Below are positions 46,518 to 56,613 of a DNA stretch of 64,000 bases, one piece after another. The DNA comes from Candidatus Cloacimonadota bacterium. Its GTDB lineage: Bacteria; Cloacimonadota; Cloacimonadia; Cloacimonadales; JAIOQZ01. Numbering within the stretch: position 1 is the stretch's first letter; each line of letters starts with the position of its first letter. The stretch covers positions 62,001 through 126,000 of the forward strand of contig JAIOQZ010000032.1 in the NCBI GenBank assembly GCA_021108395.1, written 5' to 3'. A model generated the notes under the pieces. The model was not told the origin of the DNA. It ran no database searches and saw only the letters and a program-made list of their open reading frames with translations. The translations under genes were made by a program, and so were the position numbers.

Positions 46518-48068
46518 TCAACGCATCTCAGCGGGGATGCTCACCTCGATGCGGCCGGCCCACAGGGCGCGGCGGTCGAGGTTTCGCTCGAAGTTGGCGC
46601 GCATGTAGCCGCGGTTGTAGCTAGGGCGACCCGCCCACACCTTCGCGCCGTTCACCCACACCTCAACCGGACTGGTCATGTCCACCATCTGCGGGTGCAG
46701 CTTCAGCTCGACGGCGGCGACGCACGAGGTTTCCAAGTCGAAACGGTTGTCGGCGTAACGGGCGTTTACCCGCCCGGAGACATGGTCGTCATAGAGGAAC
46801 ACGGGGTGACGTTTGGGTGGTGGAAAGACGCCTTCGAGCGTCAGCTTTTCACCATCGCGGCTGACGGTAATGGTGAAGCTGTCCCCGCGCTTGCAGGAGC
46901 TCTTGATGTCGTTAATGTTGTCCAACGACGAGATCATCCTGCCGTTTATCTGGATAATCACGTCACCGGCCTGCAAGCCGGCCGCTCGTACGGGTGAGTC
47001 TCCACTCACGAGCGAATCGACATAAATGCCCATAGCGGCGACATTCTCATTTGGAAAAAACCCGAAGCTGATGCGGGTATCGACGAGGCTGTCCTGATAA
47101 ACCTTGTGCCACGACCTGGCGGCCAGCGTGGTATCCAGCGCGGTGACGGCCAGCCAGTCAACGCCGCCGCCCACTCCGCGCGCGTCGCATTCCCAGACGA
47201 GTTCGGGCTGGAGGGGGTCACGGACGCGGGTGGCCAGGAAATTCGTCTGCGCGGCCTCCTCATCGGGCCAGTAGTTCATGTCGTGGCCAAAGCCGTAGCT
47301 GGCATAGGCGATCTCGGCGCCGGCGGCGCGCATTGCGCTCACCTGCACAGAGGCGTTTCTCGCCGGATACAGCCTGTCGAATTCGTTGTTGACCGCGCGC
47401 AACGGGCGGTTGCACAGGTTGACCGGGTAGGTCGTCGTCTGCGTCATGCTGGCACCCACGCTCACCATGCCGATGTGCGGCAGAAAGGCGGCAAAGGCGT
47501 CGGGACGAACCTGCGCCAGGTGGTAGCTGCCCGAGCCGCCGTCAGAACCGCCGCTGATGAACACGCGGTCGTCATCCACGCGCAGGTGATCCTTCACATA
47601 GCGAATCTGCCAGAGGATGTTGTCCATACCCGGTGTGTCCCACCACATGCAGTCGTGCCGCGCCAGCGGGTATAGGTGAATGTACCGGCCCAGGCTGTCG
47701 GCGGCCATGAAGTAGTCGTCAGGCGGGCGCTTCTCCAACATCTCCAGCATGTATTCATCGAAGAAGTCGGGCGTACTCACGCCGCCGTGCAGCCACACCA
47801 GCAGCGGCCAGTCGCGGCTGCCGTCATAGTCGGGCGGGACGACCAGAAAGAAAGGCGCCTGCACGGTGTCGAGGATGGTGTGCTCGAAGGACAGCGCCTC
47901 GCCGCGTGGCAGGTCTTCGCCGTAGCTGGCCAACGCGCTGAGGCGGCTGTGCAGTTCCGTCCCACCCAGGCCGGCGTCGTCAAACAAATCTGTGGCAGCC
48001 TGACTGAGAGTGGCGGCCAGCGTCAGGGAAAGCGCAAGTATCAGGAACAACATCACATAGCGTTTCAT
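46518..48068 (-). CDS. Exported alpha/beta-hydrolase (esterase-like) with PDZ domain
   Basis: PPDYDGSRDWPLLVWLHGG, VDDDRVFISGGSDGGSGSYHLA, PDZ GIYVDSLVSGDSPVRAAGLQAGDVIIQINGRMISSLDNIN. Confidence 0.8.
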   Translation of the reverse strand: MKRYVMLFLILALSLTLAATLSQAATDLFDDAGLGGTELHSRLSALASYGEDLPRGEALSFEHTILDTVQAPFFLVVPPDYDGSRDWPLLVWLHGGVSTPDFFDEYMLEMLEKRPPDDYFMAADSLGRYIHLYPLARHDCMWWDTPGMDNILWQIRYVKDHLRVDDDRVFISGGSDGGSGSYHLAQVRPDAFAAFLPHIGMVSVGASMTQTTTYPVNLCNRPLRAVNNEFDRLYPARNASVQVSAMRAAGAEIAYASYGFGHDMNYWPDEEAAQTNFLATRVRDPLQPELVWECDARGVGGGVDWLAVTALDTTLAARSWHKVYQDSLVDTRISFGFFPNENVAAMGIYVDSLVSGDSPVRAAGLQAGDVIIQINGRMISSLDNINDIKSSCKRGDSFTITVSRDGEKLTLEGVFPPPKRHPVFLYDDHVSGRVNARYADNRFDLETSCVAAVELKLHPQMVDMTSPVEVWVNGAKVWAGRPSYNRGYMRANFERNLDRRALWAGRIEVSIPAEMR

Positions 48069-48092
48069 TTTTTCCGCCTGTTTGGTTCTGTG

Positions 48093-49097
48093 TCAGTTAA
48101 TCACCAAGACCTTTCTTGCGACATGAAAGCTGTTACTATCGGTCACCTTGCAGAAGTAAATACCCGAAGCCACAAGGTGGCCACTGGCGTCTCGTCGATC
48201 CCATACGGCGGTTCCACGCTCATCGACCTGGATGCTTGTCACTTTCCGCCCACGAATATCGTAGATGTTAATTGCTTGCACATGTATATCTTGAGGGGCG
48301 CTCAGAGCGAATCTGGCTTCATTGCGGGTGGGATTGGGCGCGACGTTGATCGATATTCGGTTTGGAGCAGGCAATTCATTGTCAGCAACCGAGGTGGAAT
48401 CACGCCAGTAAACAAGCAATGCGTAACCATAAACAGGATCCCACCCGCCTGAAAAATTGACTTGATCGTACAAATCATCATAGTCCGTATCGATATCGTA
48501 CTTGATGCGGAACTGAATCACATCCCTCGGATGATTCATCGTGTACAGGAAGGCCTCTGTGACGTCGGAATAGGTTGTGATTGGAACTGAGGTAATACCG
48601 TCGAAATTGACATGATGCACGCGGCTCAGTAACGTCTGCGGATTACCCTGATCACCCGCCGTCCAGTCGCCCACGTCGAGTTGGCCTCCATAATCGATCA
48701 GATCTATAGAAAGCTTCACGGTATCGCCGTTTGTTACATTCCAAATTGGAAGATCGTTCCAAATGTCGTTCCCAAAAGAAGACGCCACAAATAAACGGAG
48801 TTTAACCGAATCGATTATGGCAGGTTTGCTGAACTCAATCAAATCGAAAGTCATATACGAACGATGAGTATCATTCGGGCTAATCGGTGGAATATAGCCG
48901 ATACCTGTATCTCCCGCATCATACCCGCCGGTACTGACCCGAATGATACCATATGGATACGTTGTGAGTGCATATGCATATCCTGGCACTGTGTACAGTG
49001 TGTCCACATATGCGGCAAGCGAACCTGCCTGGAGAAGAAGAACAAAGAACAGCAGAACCAAGCGGTGTTTCTGGTTGGAGAGCGTTTTTTGCGTCAT
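48093..49097 (-). CDS. Secreted protein with Por-type C-terminal sorting domain
   Basis: Signal peptide; C-term ISINVAPNPTRNEARFALSAPQDIHVQAINIYDIRGRKVTSI...GIYFCKVTDSNSFHVARKVLVIN. Confidence 0.75.
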   Translation of the reverse strand: MTQKTLSNQKHRLVLLFFVLLLQAGSLAAYVDTLYTVPGYAYALTTYPYGIIRVSTGGYDAGDTGIGYIPPISPNDTHRSYMTFDLIEFSKPAIIDSVKLRLFVASSFGNDIWNDLPIWNVTNGDTVKLSIDLIDYGGQLDVGDWTAGDQGNPQTLLSRVHHVNFDGITSVPITTYSDVTEAFLYTMNHPRDVIQFRIKYDIDTDYDDLYDQVNFSGGWDPVYGYALLVYWRDSTSVADNELPAPNRISINVAPNPTRNEARFALSAPQDIHVQAINIYDIRGRKVTSIQVDERGTAVWDRRDASGHLVASGIYFCKVTDSNSFHVARKVLVIN

Positions 49098-49376
49098 GGG
49101 GCATGCTCCTTTGAAACCGGTGAATACATGACGACGTTTACCCAATCATATTGTTGCAGCTTGTCAACTTTTTCCACTTCTTGTCGCTGAATCATCCAAT
49201 CTTTCATAACCAGACAGATTTCTGTTGACGCCATACATCCCGCAATGCATGATTATGGCAAAACTGGACGGCGAGGTAGATTGAAGGCTATATGAACGCT
49301 ATCGTACGCTATACTGACGGCAAAGCAACCAGGCGGCGGATCGCCAGTGACGCCCCGCAGGGCATCGCTGTGAGGA

Positions 49377-52300
49377 GTGAGTATGCCTGAGGACAGCCCC
49401 ACCAGGAACAGGCAGGAGCAAGGCGGCACCAGGCTGCGCAGCAACCGCCACGCTCTCCCCGACCTCGCCCCGAACACCCTCCTGAACGATCGCTACGAGA
49501 TTATCGAGCGCATCGGCGGGGGCGCCTATGCCGCCGTTTACCTGGCGTGGGATCACAAGCTGGAGATGCAGAAGGCGCTCAAGGTGTACCCCGAGGGGCT
49601 GCCGTCTTCCGAACGTGACGCCCTGCGCGAAGAAGCCAGGGTGCAGGCGCGGCTCAATCATCCGTCCGTGGCGCGGCTTTTCGATTTCGACGACACAGGG
49701 TTCTATCCGCTGCTCGATATGGAATATGTGGAAGGCGAAAACCTGTGCCAGGCGCTGGAGCATCGGCGGTTCTCGCGGCGACGCGCCCTGCGAATGGGCT
49801 TACAGATAGCCGAGGGGTTGCACGCCGCACATGCCGAGGAGATCATCCATCGTGACATCAAACCCGCAAATGTGCTGCTGGGTCCCAAGGGCCGCGTCTG
49901 TCTCACCGACTTCGGCATCGCCGATGACCTGCGCCGAGGTACGGCCACGCCGGCCAGCATCGGCACAGACGCATACATGGCGCCTGAGGTGATCGAGGGG
50001 TTCCCGCCCGATGCCCTCGCCGACATCTTCGCGTTCGGGGTCACTTTCTATGAAACGCTCTACGGCAAACACCCATTCCCCGAAGATGAAGCAGGCCACC
50101 GCGTTTACAGCCTGCCACCGCAACTTATAAGCAGCCGCAAGCCCGAAGACCGCGTGTTGCGCCTATGCCTGTCACCCGCGCCGGAGCAGCGCTACGAGTC
50201 ATCCGCCGAGTTGGTCGCCGATCTGCGCGAGGTGCATGCCCGGGCAGAAAAGACCCCCATGCGAACGCTTGTTCACACCGTCTATATGATTAACCCGCTG
50301 CGCTATGTTCCTCAGGATATCCGCAAGGAAATACGGGCGCTGCTGGCGCTGCTGATATTGCTGGGGGTCATTGCCCCGCTCTATATGCGCTCTGTGCAGC
50401 GTGAAGCACTACCGGAACGGGAAATCACCTTCGAGAACGCGCCGTTGGCCGTGTTTGTCAACCTGGGACGCCGCAACCCGGCGCGTCTTGCCGACCTGCA
50501 ATCCGGCGACCACCTTCAGTTCCGCGATTTCTACGGTAATCACATATTCGACTATATCTATCAGGGCGAGAGTCCCTTCCATCTCAGACTCGCGTCCGAC
50601 AGTGTCTTCATCGGCGGAAAGTTGGTGGGACGCCACATTCGCTCCCGCGATGACCTGCCGCTCGAACCGGGGCTCGCTTATGTGGCCACCGATATTTCGT
50701 TGAGCGCAGAGGATTGGGACGGGCAGGATTATCCACATCTCGCCATACATCTGGGACACATGGTACCCAGCCGCGCCTGGGACGGCCTCCCTCCGCAGAC
50801 CGCCTTTCTCAACATCAGCGGCAATCGCACCCTGAGCAGCTTGTCGGGGATAGGCCGCCTGCAAAGCCTTCGCGGCGTTGACGCCTCCCGCATCAACGGT
50901 CTGATTCCTCAGGGGCTAGAGGACAACGACAGCCTGCGTCTGCTCGACGTGTCCGGTACGCGGCTGCATTCTTCGCAACTGCTGCTGCAACTCGGCCAGC
51001 TTCAGCATCTCGACATATCGAACAATCGACTCGGCGGACTGGCTGGGCTGTCCAACCTGAAAGAACTGCGGAGCCTGGCTATCAACAGTAACCGTGGCGA
51101 GTTGCACTCTGTCGAGCCGCTCTTCAACCTACCGAATCTGGTGTCGATTTCGCGCACAGGCACGCAGCTTGCCGACTCTGCGCAGGAGCGGCGTCTCGAT
51201 GATCTCGAAAAGCAGCTCGAAGCTTTAAACCCGACGGGGCGACGCACGGTGGAGAGACGGATATACCGAAAGCGCAGCAATATCGACAAATTCGTCTATG
51301 GGCTGGCTACCGTGTTGCTGCTGGCTGTGCTTTTTCTTCTGGGGCGCATTTTGATGCTGCGTCTGCCTCGTCCCAGCAAGGAGCAGGAGGCAATCGAACA
51401 CGCCGGTTTGGGCAAAGAAATCAAGGCCATCGGCAAACTGCTGAGTCAGGACAACATATCCAGTCCACCCGGAGAAAACGCTGCCGAAGCTATCCGTGAC
51501 CTCCAACTCGAACACCCGCATCATCCCGAATTGCAACGCGCCCAGGATAAACTCGTGCGCACAGTGGCCGCCAAAGCCCGCCGTCACACTCGTCAGGGCG
51601 AGATAGAACCGGCCTGGCTGGCAGCCCAGGAAGCCGCCGCCTTTCTTGACGACAGCCGCCTGCATGTGCTCGAACGCCGTATGCGCGGCAAGCTCGAACT
51701 GAACGATGACCTGTCCTATGTCCGCATCGCCGGTGGCAGCTTTCAGATGGGCGACTTCGCCGAGGGTTCGATGACGACGGCGCTGCCGGTGCACAGGGTC
51801 GAACTGAGCCCCTTTCAGCTCAGTCGCGTCGCCGTGTCCAATGCCCAGTTCTGCCGTTTCCTCAACTCAGTTGGCCGCCACAGCGACGGCCTTGTCGAAT
51901 GGATAAATCTCGGCAGTCCATATTGCCGCGTCCAGCAGCGCGAAGGCCGCTATGTCATCCCCAAGCCATACGGCGCGTTCCCGGTCATCGAGGTGAGCTG
52001 GCATGGCGCTCAGAAGTTCTGTGATTGGAATAAGTGCCGCCTGCCCACCGAGGCAGAGTGGGAATACGCCGCCCGCAGCCTGGGGCGCAAGGCGCTGTAC
52101 TCCGCAGGCAACCGTGCCAGCAAGCGCACCGCCAACTTCCTGCTCGACGCTGACGATGGCCGCTGGCATTCCATCGTACCGGTGCGCTCGTTCAAACCTA
52201 ACCGGCTGGGACTGTACGAGATGTCCGGCAACGTGCTCGAATGGTGCGCCGACTGGTTTGACCCGCAGGCATACGCCGATGATACCACCCTTGACCCGCA

Positions 52301-52439
52301 CGGCCCAGAACAGGGTACGCTCAAGGTGGTGCGCGGTGGCGGCTGGTGCTTCCCGGCACGACGCATGCGCACCTACTACCGAGGCTCGGCCAAGCCCACC
52401 TCGCGCACCAACTTCATCGGCTTCCGCGTGGCGCGGTGA
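49377..52439 (+). CDS. Fusion: Ser/Thr protein kinase - TM - LRR-like region - TM - formylglycine-generating-enzyme/sulfatase-modifying-factor domain
   Basis: Kinase IGGGAYAAVYLAW, ALKVY, HRDIKPANVLL, LTDFGIADDL; TM ALLALLILLGVIAPLYM; LRR-like LLDVSGTRLHSSQLLLQLGQLQHLDISNNRLGGLAGLSNLKELRSLAI; TM; FGE MGDF...WHGAQKFCDWNKCRLPTEAEWEYAAR...NVLEWCADWF...RVVRGGGW-type ending KVVRGGGW...FIGFRVAR. Confidence 0.92.
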   Translation: MSMPEDSPTRNRQEQGGTRLRSNRHALPDLAPNTLLNDRYEIIERIGGGAYAAVYLAWDHKLEMQKALKVYPEGLPSSERDALREEARVQARLNHPSVARLFDFDDTGFYPLLDMEYVEGENLCQALEHRRFSRRRALRMGLQIAEGLHAAHAEEIIHRDIKPANVLLGPKGRVCLTDFGIADDLRRGTATPASIGTDAYMAPEVIEGFPPDALADIFAFGVTFYETLYGKHPFPEDEAGHRVYSLPPQLISSRKPEDRVLRLCLSPAPEQRYESSAELVADLREVHARAEKTPMRTLVHTVYMINPLRYVPQDIRKEIRALLALLILLGVIAPLYMRSVQREALPEREITFENAPLAVFVNLGRRNPARLADLQSGDHLQFRDFYGNHIFDYIYQGESPFHLRLASDSVFIGGKLVGRHIRSRDDLPLEPGLAYVATDISLSAEDWDGQDYPHLAIHLGHMVPSRAWDGLPPQTAFLNISGNRTLSSLSGIGRLQSLRGVDASRINGLIPQGLEDNDSLRLLDVSGTRLHSSQLLLQLGQLQHLDISNNRLGGLAGLSNLKELRSLAINSNRGELHSVEPLFNLPNLVSISRTGTQLADSAQERRLDDLEKQLEALNPTGRRTVERRIYRKRSNIDKFVYGLATVLLLAVLFLLGRILMLRLPRPSKEQEAIEHAGLGKEIKAIGKLLSQDNISSPPGENAAEAIRDLQLEHPHHPELQRAQDKLVRTVAAKARRHTRQGEIEPAWLAAQEAAAFLDDSRLHVLERRMRGKLELNDDLSYVRIAGGSFQMGDFAEGSMTTALPVHRVELSPFQLSRVAVSNAQFCRFLNSVGRHSDGLVEWINLGSPYCRVQQREGRYVIPKPYGAFPVIEVSWHGAQKFCDWNKCRLPTEAEWEYAARSLGRKALYSAGNRASKRTANFLLDADDGRWHSIVPVRSFKPNRLGLYEMSGNVLEWCADWFDPQAYADDTTLDPHGPEQGTLKVVRGGGWCFPARRMRTYYRGSAKPTSRTNFIGFRVAR

Positions 52440-52598
52440 CGCCAGGAGGTGTCTTCGGGTGGCCGCGAAGCGACAGGCAGGTGTCGCGGTAGCGTTGCGG
52501 ATGCCTTCTCACGGCTGAACGCGATTTTTTTCTTTGACAAGCTGCGTCTTTGTGGCAATGTTGCCATAACTGAAGAAAAGTAAAGAGGTTGGTGCAGC

Positions 52599-53885
52599 AT
52601 GAGTGAAAAATACAAACCTTTGCTTCTTGCGGCTATCCCGCTGGCGGCCATAATATTATCTGTCGTCATGCTGGCCGGGCGCGCCCAAGCCGATGACAAC
52701 GACACGCCGGCCGAGCAGCAGGAAGAATCCCGAGAGTACCTGGTGCGGGTCATTCCACCGGGCGGCAGCATCTATCAGGCGATGCAGGACATGGGCGCCA
52801 CCTTCGACGACATCGCCCGCTACAGCTACTTCATGGGTCAGCACGTAGATGTCTCGAAGATACAGATTGGCGATACGCTCAAGATTGCCTTCGCCCTGCC
52901 CGACTCCGCCGACAGCACATCCAGCGTCCCCCGTGTGCAGGAGGTGGTCTATCGCCCCGACCTCATCACCTTCCACATCTTCACCGACACCGGCGATAGC
53001 CTTGCCTACCACCGCGAAAAGCTCCCCTTCGAGACGCGGCTCCGTCTCCTCGACGGCTATGTCGAGCAGGGGTGGTCGCTGGACTACGCGCTCGAACAAA
53101 AGGGCTTGCCCGCCAGGGTTCGCCAGCAGATCATCAAGCCGCTTGAATCCAAGATAGCCTTCCGCAGCTATGCCCAACCCGGCGACTACTATCGCGTTAT
53201 GCTCGAAGAATATTTCTTTGAAGGCCTACAGTTGCCCGGCACCGCGGTTTACTATGTGTCCTACGAGGGCAGGCGTATCAGCCGGAAAGAAGCCTTCCGC
53301 TACCGTGAGGACGCCGACGATTCAGCCTTTAATGGCATGTATAACCCTGAAGGCGAAGCGCTTATGTCGAACGCTGTGCGCTCCCCGCTCGACTACATGC
53401 ACGTCACCTCGCCGTTTGGCGCCCGCATTCACCCCATTTCCCGCACCCGCCGTATGCACAACGGCGTGGACTATCGCGGTCGCACCGGCACCCCCGTGTA
53501 TGCCGTCGCCAGCGGGCGTGTCATTTCCGCCGGCGTCAATGGCGGCTATGGCCGGGAAGTGCAGATCGCTCACCAGGAATATACTACGCAGTACGCCCAT
53601 CTCAGCAAAATCCATGTGAGACGGGGACAGGCCGTGCACAAGGGCCAGCTCATCGGACGGGTGGGCAATACCGGCTATAGCACAGGCCCGCACCTGCACT
53701 TTGGCGTACGACGCGGCAGACGCTGGGTGAACCCGATTTCCAACCTGAACATGGTTGGCGCGGTGAAGCTGAAAGATGACAGACTGGGCGCTTTCAAGAC
53801 GCAGATGGAACAGATTCGCCTCGAACTGGAGAAGCTGGAGCGGCAGTGGCTGACGCCGACGACGGAAACAGCCGACGCAGACTGA
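52599..53885 (+). CDS. M23 family metallopeptidase (OapA/LysM-like N-terminus)
   Basis: VTSPFGARIHPISRTRRMHNGVDYRGRTGTPVYAVASGRV...TQYAHLSKIHVRRGQAV...GNTGYSTGPHLHFGV. Confidence 0.95.
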   Translation: MSEKYKPLLLAAIPLAAIILSVVMLAGRAQADDNDTPAEQQEESREYLVRVIPPGGSIYQAMQDMGATFDDIARYSYFMGQHVDVSKIQIGDTLKIAFALPDSADSTSSVPRVQEVVYRPDLITFHIFTDTGDSLAYHREKLPFETRLRLLDGYVEQGWSLDYALEQKGLPARVRQQIIKPLESKIAFRSYAQPGDYYRVMLEEYFFEGLQLPGTAVYYVSYEGRRISRKEAFRYREDADDSAFNGMYNPEGEALMSNAVRSPLDYMHVTSPFGARIHPISRTRRMHNGVDYRGRTGTPVYAVASGRVISAGVNGGYGREVQIAHQEYTTQYAHLSKIHVRRGQAVHKGQLIGRVGNTGYSTGPHLHFGVRRGRRWVNPISNLNMVGAVKLKDDRLGAFKTQMEQIRLELEKLERQWLTPTTETADAD

Positions 53886-54914
53886 TTATTTCTTTGCGAG
53901 CAGGAACTGAATGCGATCCGCGACCTTGTCGAGCGGTTCGACGTAATCGGCGGCGCCCACGTCGATAGCAGCCTTGGGCATTCCCCACACAACCGAGGTC
54001 GCCTCGTCCTGGCAGATGGTATGCGCCTTTGCGTCGTGCATCAGCTTGAGGCCTTCGGCGCCGTCTTTGCCCATACCGGTGAGCACCACGCCCACGGCGT
54101 TGCGACTGGCGAATTCGGCCACTGACTTGAACAGAACATCCACCGCCGGGCGTTGATGTTGAATACGCGGGCCTTTCTTCACGCGGACGAAGTATCTCGC
54201 GCCGTCACGGCGCAGCACCATATGAAAATCTCCGGGGGCGAGCAGTGCTATGCCTGGTCGCAAAGCGTCGCCGTCTTTGGCCTCGCGCACTTCCATGTCA
54301 CAGATACCATTGAGCCGCTCGGCGTAGGCCGCGGTGAACACAGGCGGCATGTGCTGCACGATGACTGTGCCTGGCGTGTTGGATGGCAAACGCACCATCA
54401 CGTTTTTCAGCGCCTCTGTTCCGCCGGTGGACGCACCGATGGCCAATATCTTGTTGGTGGTGGTGATGTGGATGCGCCGAGGCGGTTTGTCGGGTGTGCG
54501 CGGACCAAGCTGGCGTATATTGGCGCGTGCCGCCGAGCGAATCGAGTGCAGCAGCACCGGCTCGATTGACTCGATGGAATAGGCTTCGCTGGGCTTGGGT
54601 ATCACGTTCATAGCACCCAGCTCGAGCGCTTTCATCGAGGTGCGGCAGCCCTTTTTGGTCACGGAACTGATGATGAGGGTGGGGATGGGGAAGTAGTGCA
54701 TCACCTTGGAAAGAAAGGTGATGCCGTCCATGCGCGGCATCTCGATGTCGAGAGTCATAACGTCTGGCTTGAGCTGAACGATTTTGTCACGCGCAACGAA
54801 GGGGTCGGGCGCGGTGGCCACCACCTCCATGTCAGGTTCAGCGGATATCAGCTTGCTCAACGTTTGGCGCACAACGGCGCTGTCGTCAACAATGATGACG
54901 CGAATCTTTTTCAT
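53886..54914 (-). CDS. cheB: Chemotaxis response regulator protein-glutamate methylesterase/deamidase
   Basis: REC IIVDDSAVVRQTLSKL...MTLDIEMPRMDG; AIGASTGGTEAL, VQHMPPVFTAAYAERL, GVVLTGMGKDGAEGL. Confidence 0.97.
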   Translation of the reverse strand: MKKIRVIIVDDSAVVRQTLSKLISAEPDMEVVATAPDPFVARDKIVQLKPDVMTLDIEMPRMDGITFLSKVMHYFPIPTLIISSVTKKGCRTSMKALELGAMNVIPKPSEAYSIESIEPVLLHSIRSAARANIRQLGPRTPDKPPRRIHITTTNKILAIGASTGGTEALKNVMVRLPSNTPGTVIVQHMPPVFTAAYAERLNGICDMEVREAKDGDALRPGIALLAPGDFHMVLRRDGARYFVRVKKGPRIQHQRPAVDVLFKSVAEFASRNAVGVVLTGMGKDGAEGLKLMHDAKAHTICQDEATSVVWGMPKAAIDVGAADYVEPLDKVADRIQFLLAKK

Positions 54915-55330
54915 TTGTGCGCTTTGAAGAATACGGCCAGCGGACGCTCTCGGTAGAAGATCAGGTCTTTCTCGTGAGCGTCGTCGGGCAGAATGCCATC
55001 AAAGCGGGCAGCCCTGGGGAAGGGCAGCAGCCTGTCGTGCTCTGGGTAAACGGCGCCGACGAAGTTTCCCGCCATCATGTTGACAACCTCCTGGAGGCAG
55101 TCCAATATATCCTCTTCGGTTGGCGTCTCTGGTATGCCCAGGAAGTTCTCGGTAATCTCGGTTGCCAGGCTGGCGTTCATCAACAGCGTGGCATCGAACA
55201 GATCATCTTCGATGCGGGTGATATAATCGAACTTCTCTACGATAACGTCGGGAGGCGTTTCTTCTATAAGGAAGAACATTTCCTCGAGGACGTTAGAAAT
55301 CGAATCCCTCAAGCTCTTCTTCATCTCCAT
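54911..55330 (-). CDS. CheX/FliY-like chemotaxis phosphatase-domain protein
   Basis: MEMKKSLRDSISNVLEEMFF...EDILDCLQEVVNMMAGNFVGAV (E..N-like helix). Confidence 0.7.
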   Translation of the reverse strand: MEMKKSLRDSISNVLEEMFFLIEETPPDVIVEKFDYITRIEDDLFDATLLMNASLATEITENFLGIPETPTEEDILDCLQEVVNMMAGNFVGAVYPEHDRLLPFPRAARFDGILPDDAHEKDLIFYRERPLAVFFKAHK

Positions 55331-55718
55331 CGGTAGAATCCTCCAGGTGCAGCAGGGTTGTGAGGCGTTCCTTGATTGTCTCTGGTCGGAACGGTTTGAC
55401 CAGAACTCCAGAGATTTTCCCTTCGAGCGCTTGTTGCAACGCCTCGATACGGGTTTCGGAGGTGATAACGAGGATGGGCGTCTGCGCAAAGACATCGTTC
55501 TTGCGCACCTCCTCGATGAATGTGTAGCCGTCCATCCTGGGCATATTGATGTCCGAGAAGATGATGTCAACCCAATGGTCTTTCAGCACATCGAGAGCTT
55601 CGATGCCGTCGCCGGCCTCATAGAAGGTGGCCTCGCCGATGTGGCACATGCGGATGGTCTTCATGAGCACTTTTCGCAACGATCGGGAATCGTCCACGAT
55701 GAGCAGATTGTATGGCAT
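55293..55718 (-). CDS. cheY: CheY-type response regulator
   Basis: LLIVDDSRSLRKVLMKTI...DIIFSDINMPRMDGYTFIEEVR...LVITSET...GVLVKPF. Confidence 0.93.
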   Translation of the reverse strand: MPYNLLIVDDSRSLRKVLMKTIRMCHIGEATFYEAGDGIEALDVLKDHWVDIIFSDINMPRMDGYTFIEEVRKNDVFAQTPILVITSETRIEALQQALEGKISGVLVKPFRPETIKERLTTLLHLEDSTDGDEEELEGFDF

Positions 55719-55763
55719 CGCCTCTATCTCCTGCGTAACCGGTCGGGAAGCATTATGTTCCCC

Positions 55764-56603
55764 TTACGCTTTCAGGTTTTCCACCAGGTCGCGGATGCGA
55801 TCGGTGGCTACGGTGATTGTTTCTTCCAGCTCGCGACTCTTGATGTTATATTTCATCAGCAGGCGGGCGTAGCCGGAATAGGCCAGGGCATCTTTCTGAG
55901 ATACCTTGCCGATGAGAAACGAGATGAAGTCGGCCAGGGCGGTCAGGTCAACATATGGGTTGTCAACATGCTCCGGTGACTGGTGATACTTTGCCACATC
56001 GGTGATGGTGCGGCCAAAATTCCATTTCTTGAGGATGGCCGAGCCGACCGCCGGGTGAGTGAACCCGATTATTTTGCGCTCGGCGGTGGTGAAATCGATA
56101 TCTTTATCGCTGATGAGCTGCACGATCTGCTCGAACTCTGCCGACACGTATTGCGACAGGACTATCTTGCCGATGTCGTGCAGCAGGGCGGCGGTGAACA
56201 AAACCGATTCGTCCACTTCGGGGGCATAGCGGCGGAGTTCCACCGCGATGACGGCCACCGAGAGTGAATGCTCCCAGAGTTCGCCCTGATAGAATTCGTA
56301 ACCATCGAGATGCTTATCGAAATACTTCTTGGCGGCGGACATCATGATGATCGAGGTCATCTGGGTCGCGCCAAGAAGGCTCATCGCGGTCTTCAGGTCA
56401 TTGATCTCACGTGTAGTGACAAAGGCGGCCGAGTTCACCACCTTGAGTATGTTGGCGGTGAGAGCGGGATCATAGCGAATCAGCTCGGTCATATCGTTCA
56501 TGCTGAAATCTTCCTGCCTGATGACCGTGAGCGCCTTCTGCGCCACTTTGCTGAACGGCGGCAGGAATTCGATGTCAGCGATGATGTCGGACATTTTAAT
56601 CAT
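55764..56603 (-). CDS. HDOD domain protein
   Basis: LTVIRQEDFSMNDMTELIRYDPALTANILKVVNSAAF...LHDIGKIVLSQYV. Confidence 0.92.
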   Translation of the reverse strand: MIKMSDIIADIEFLPPFSKVAQKALTVIRQEDFSMNDMTELIRYDPALTANILKVVNSAAFVTTREINDLKTAMSLLGATQMTSIIMMSAAKKYFDKHLDGYEFYQGELWEHSLSVAVIAVELRRYAPEVDESVLFTAALLHDIGKIVLSQYVSAEFEQIVQLISDKDIDFTTAERKIIGFTHPAVGSAILKKWNFGRTITDVAKYHQSPEHVDNPYVDLTALADFISFLIGKVSQKDALAYSGYARLLMKYNIKSRELEETITVATDRIRDLVENLKA

Positions 56604-56613
56604 TGGTCCCCCG

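Noticed and set aside
55331-55570. N-terminal extension of the CheX-like ORF
   Set aside because: Low-complexity Ser/Arg-rich translation overlapping cheY out of frame; MEMKKSLRDS start at 55330 fits better
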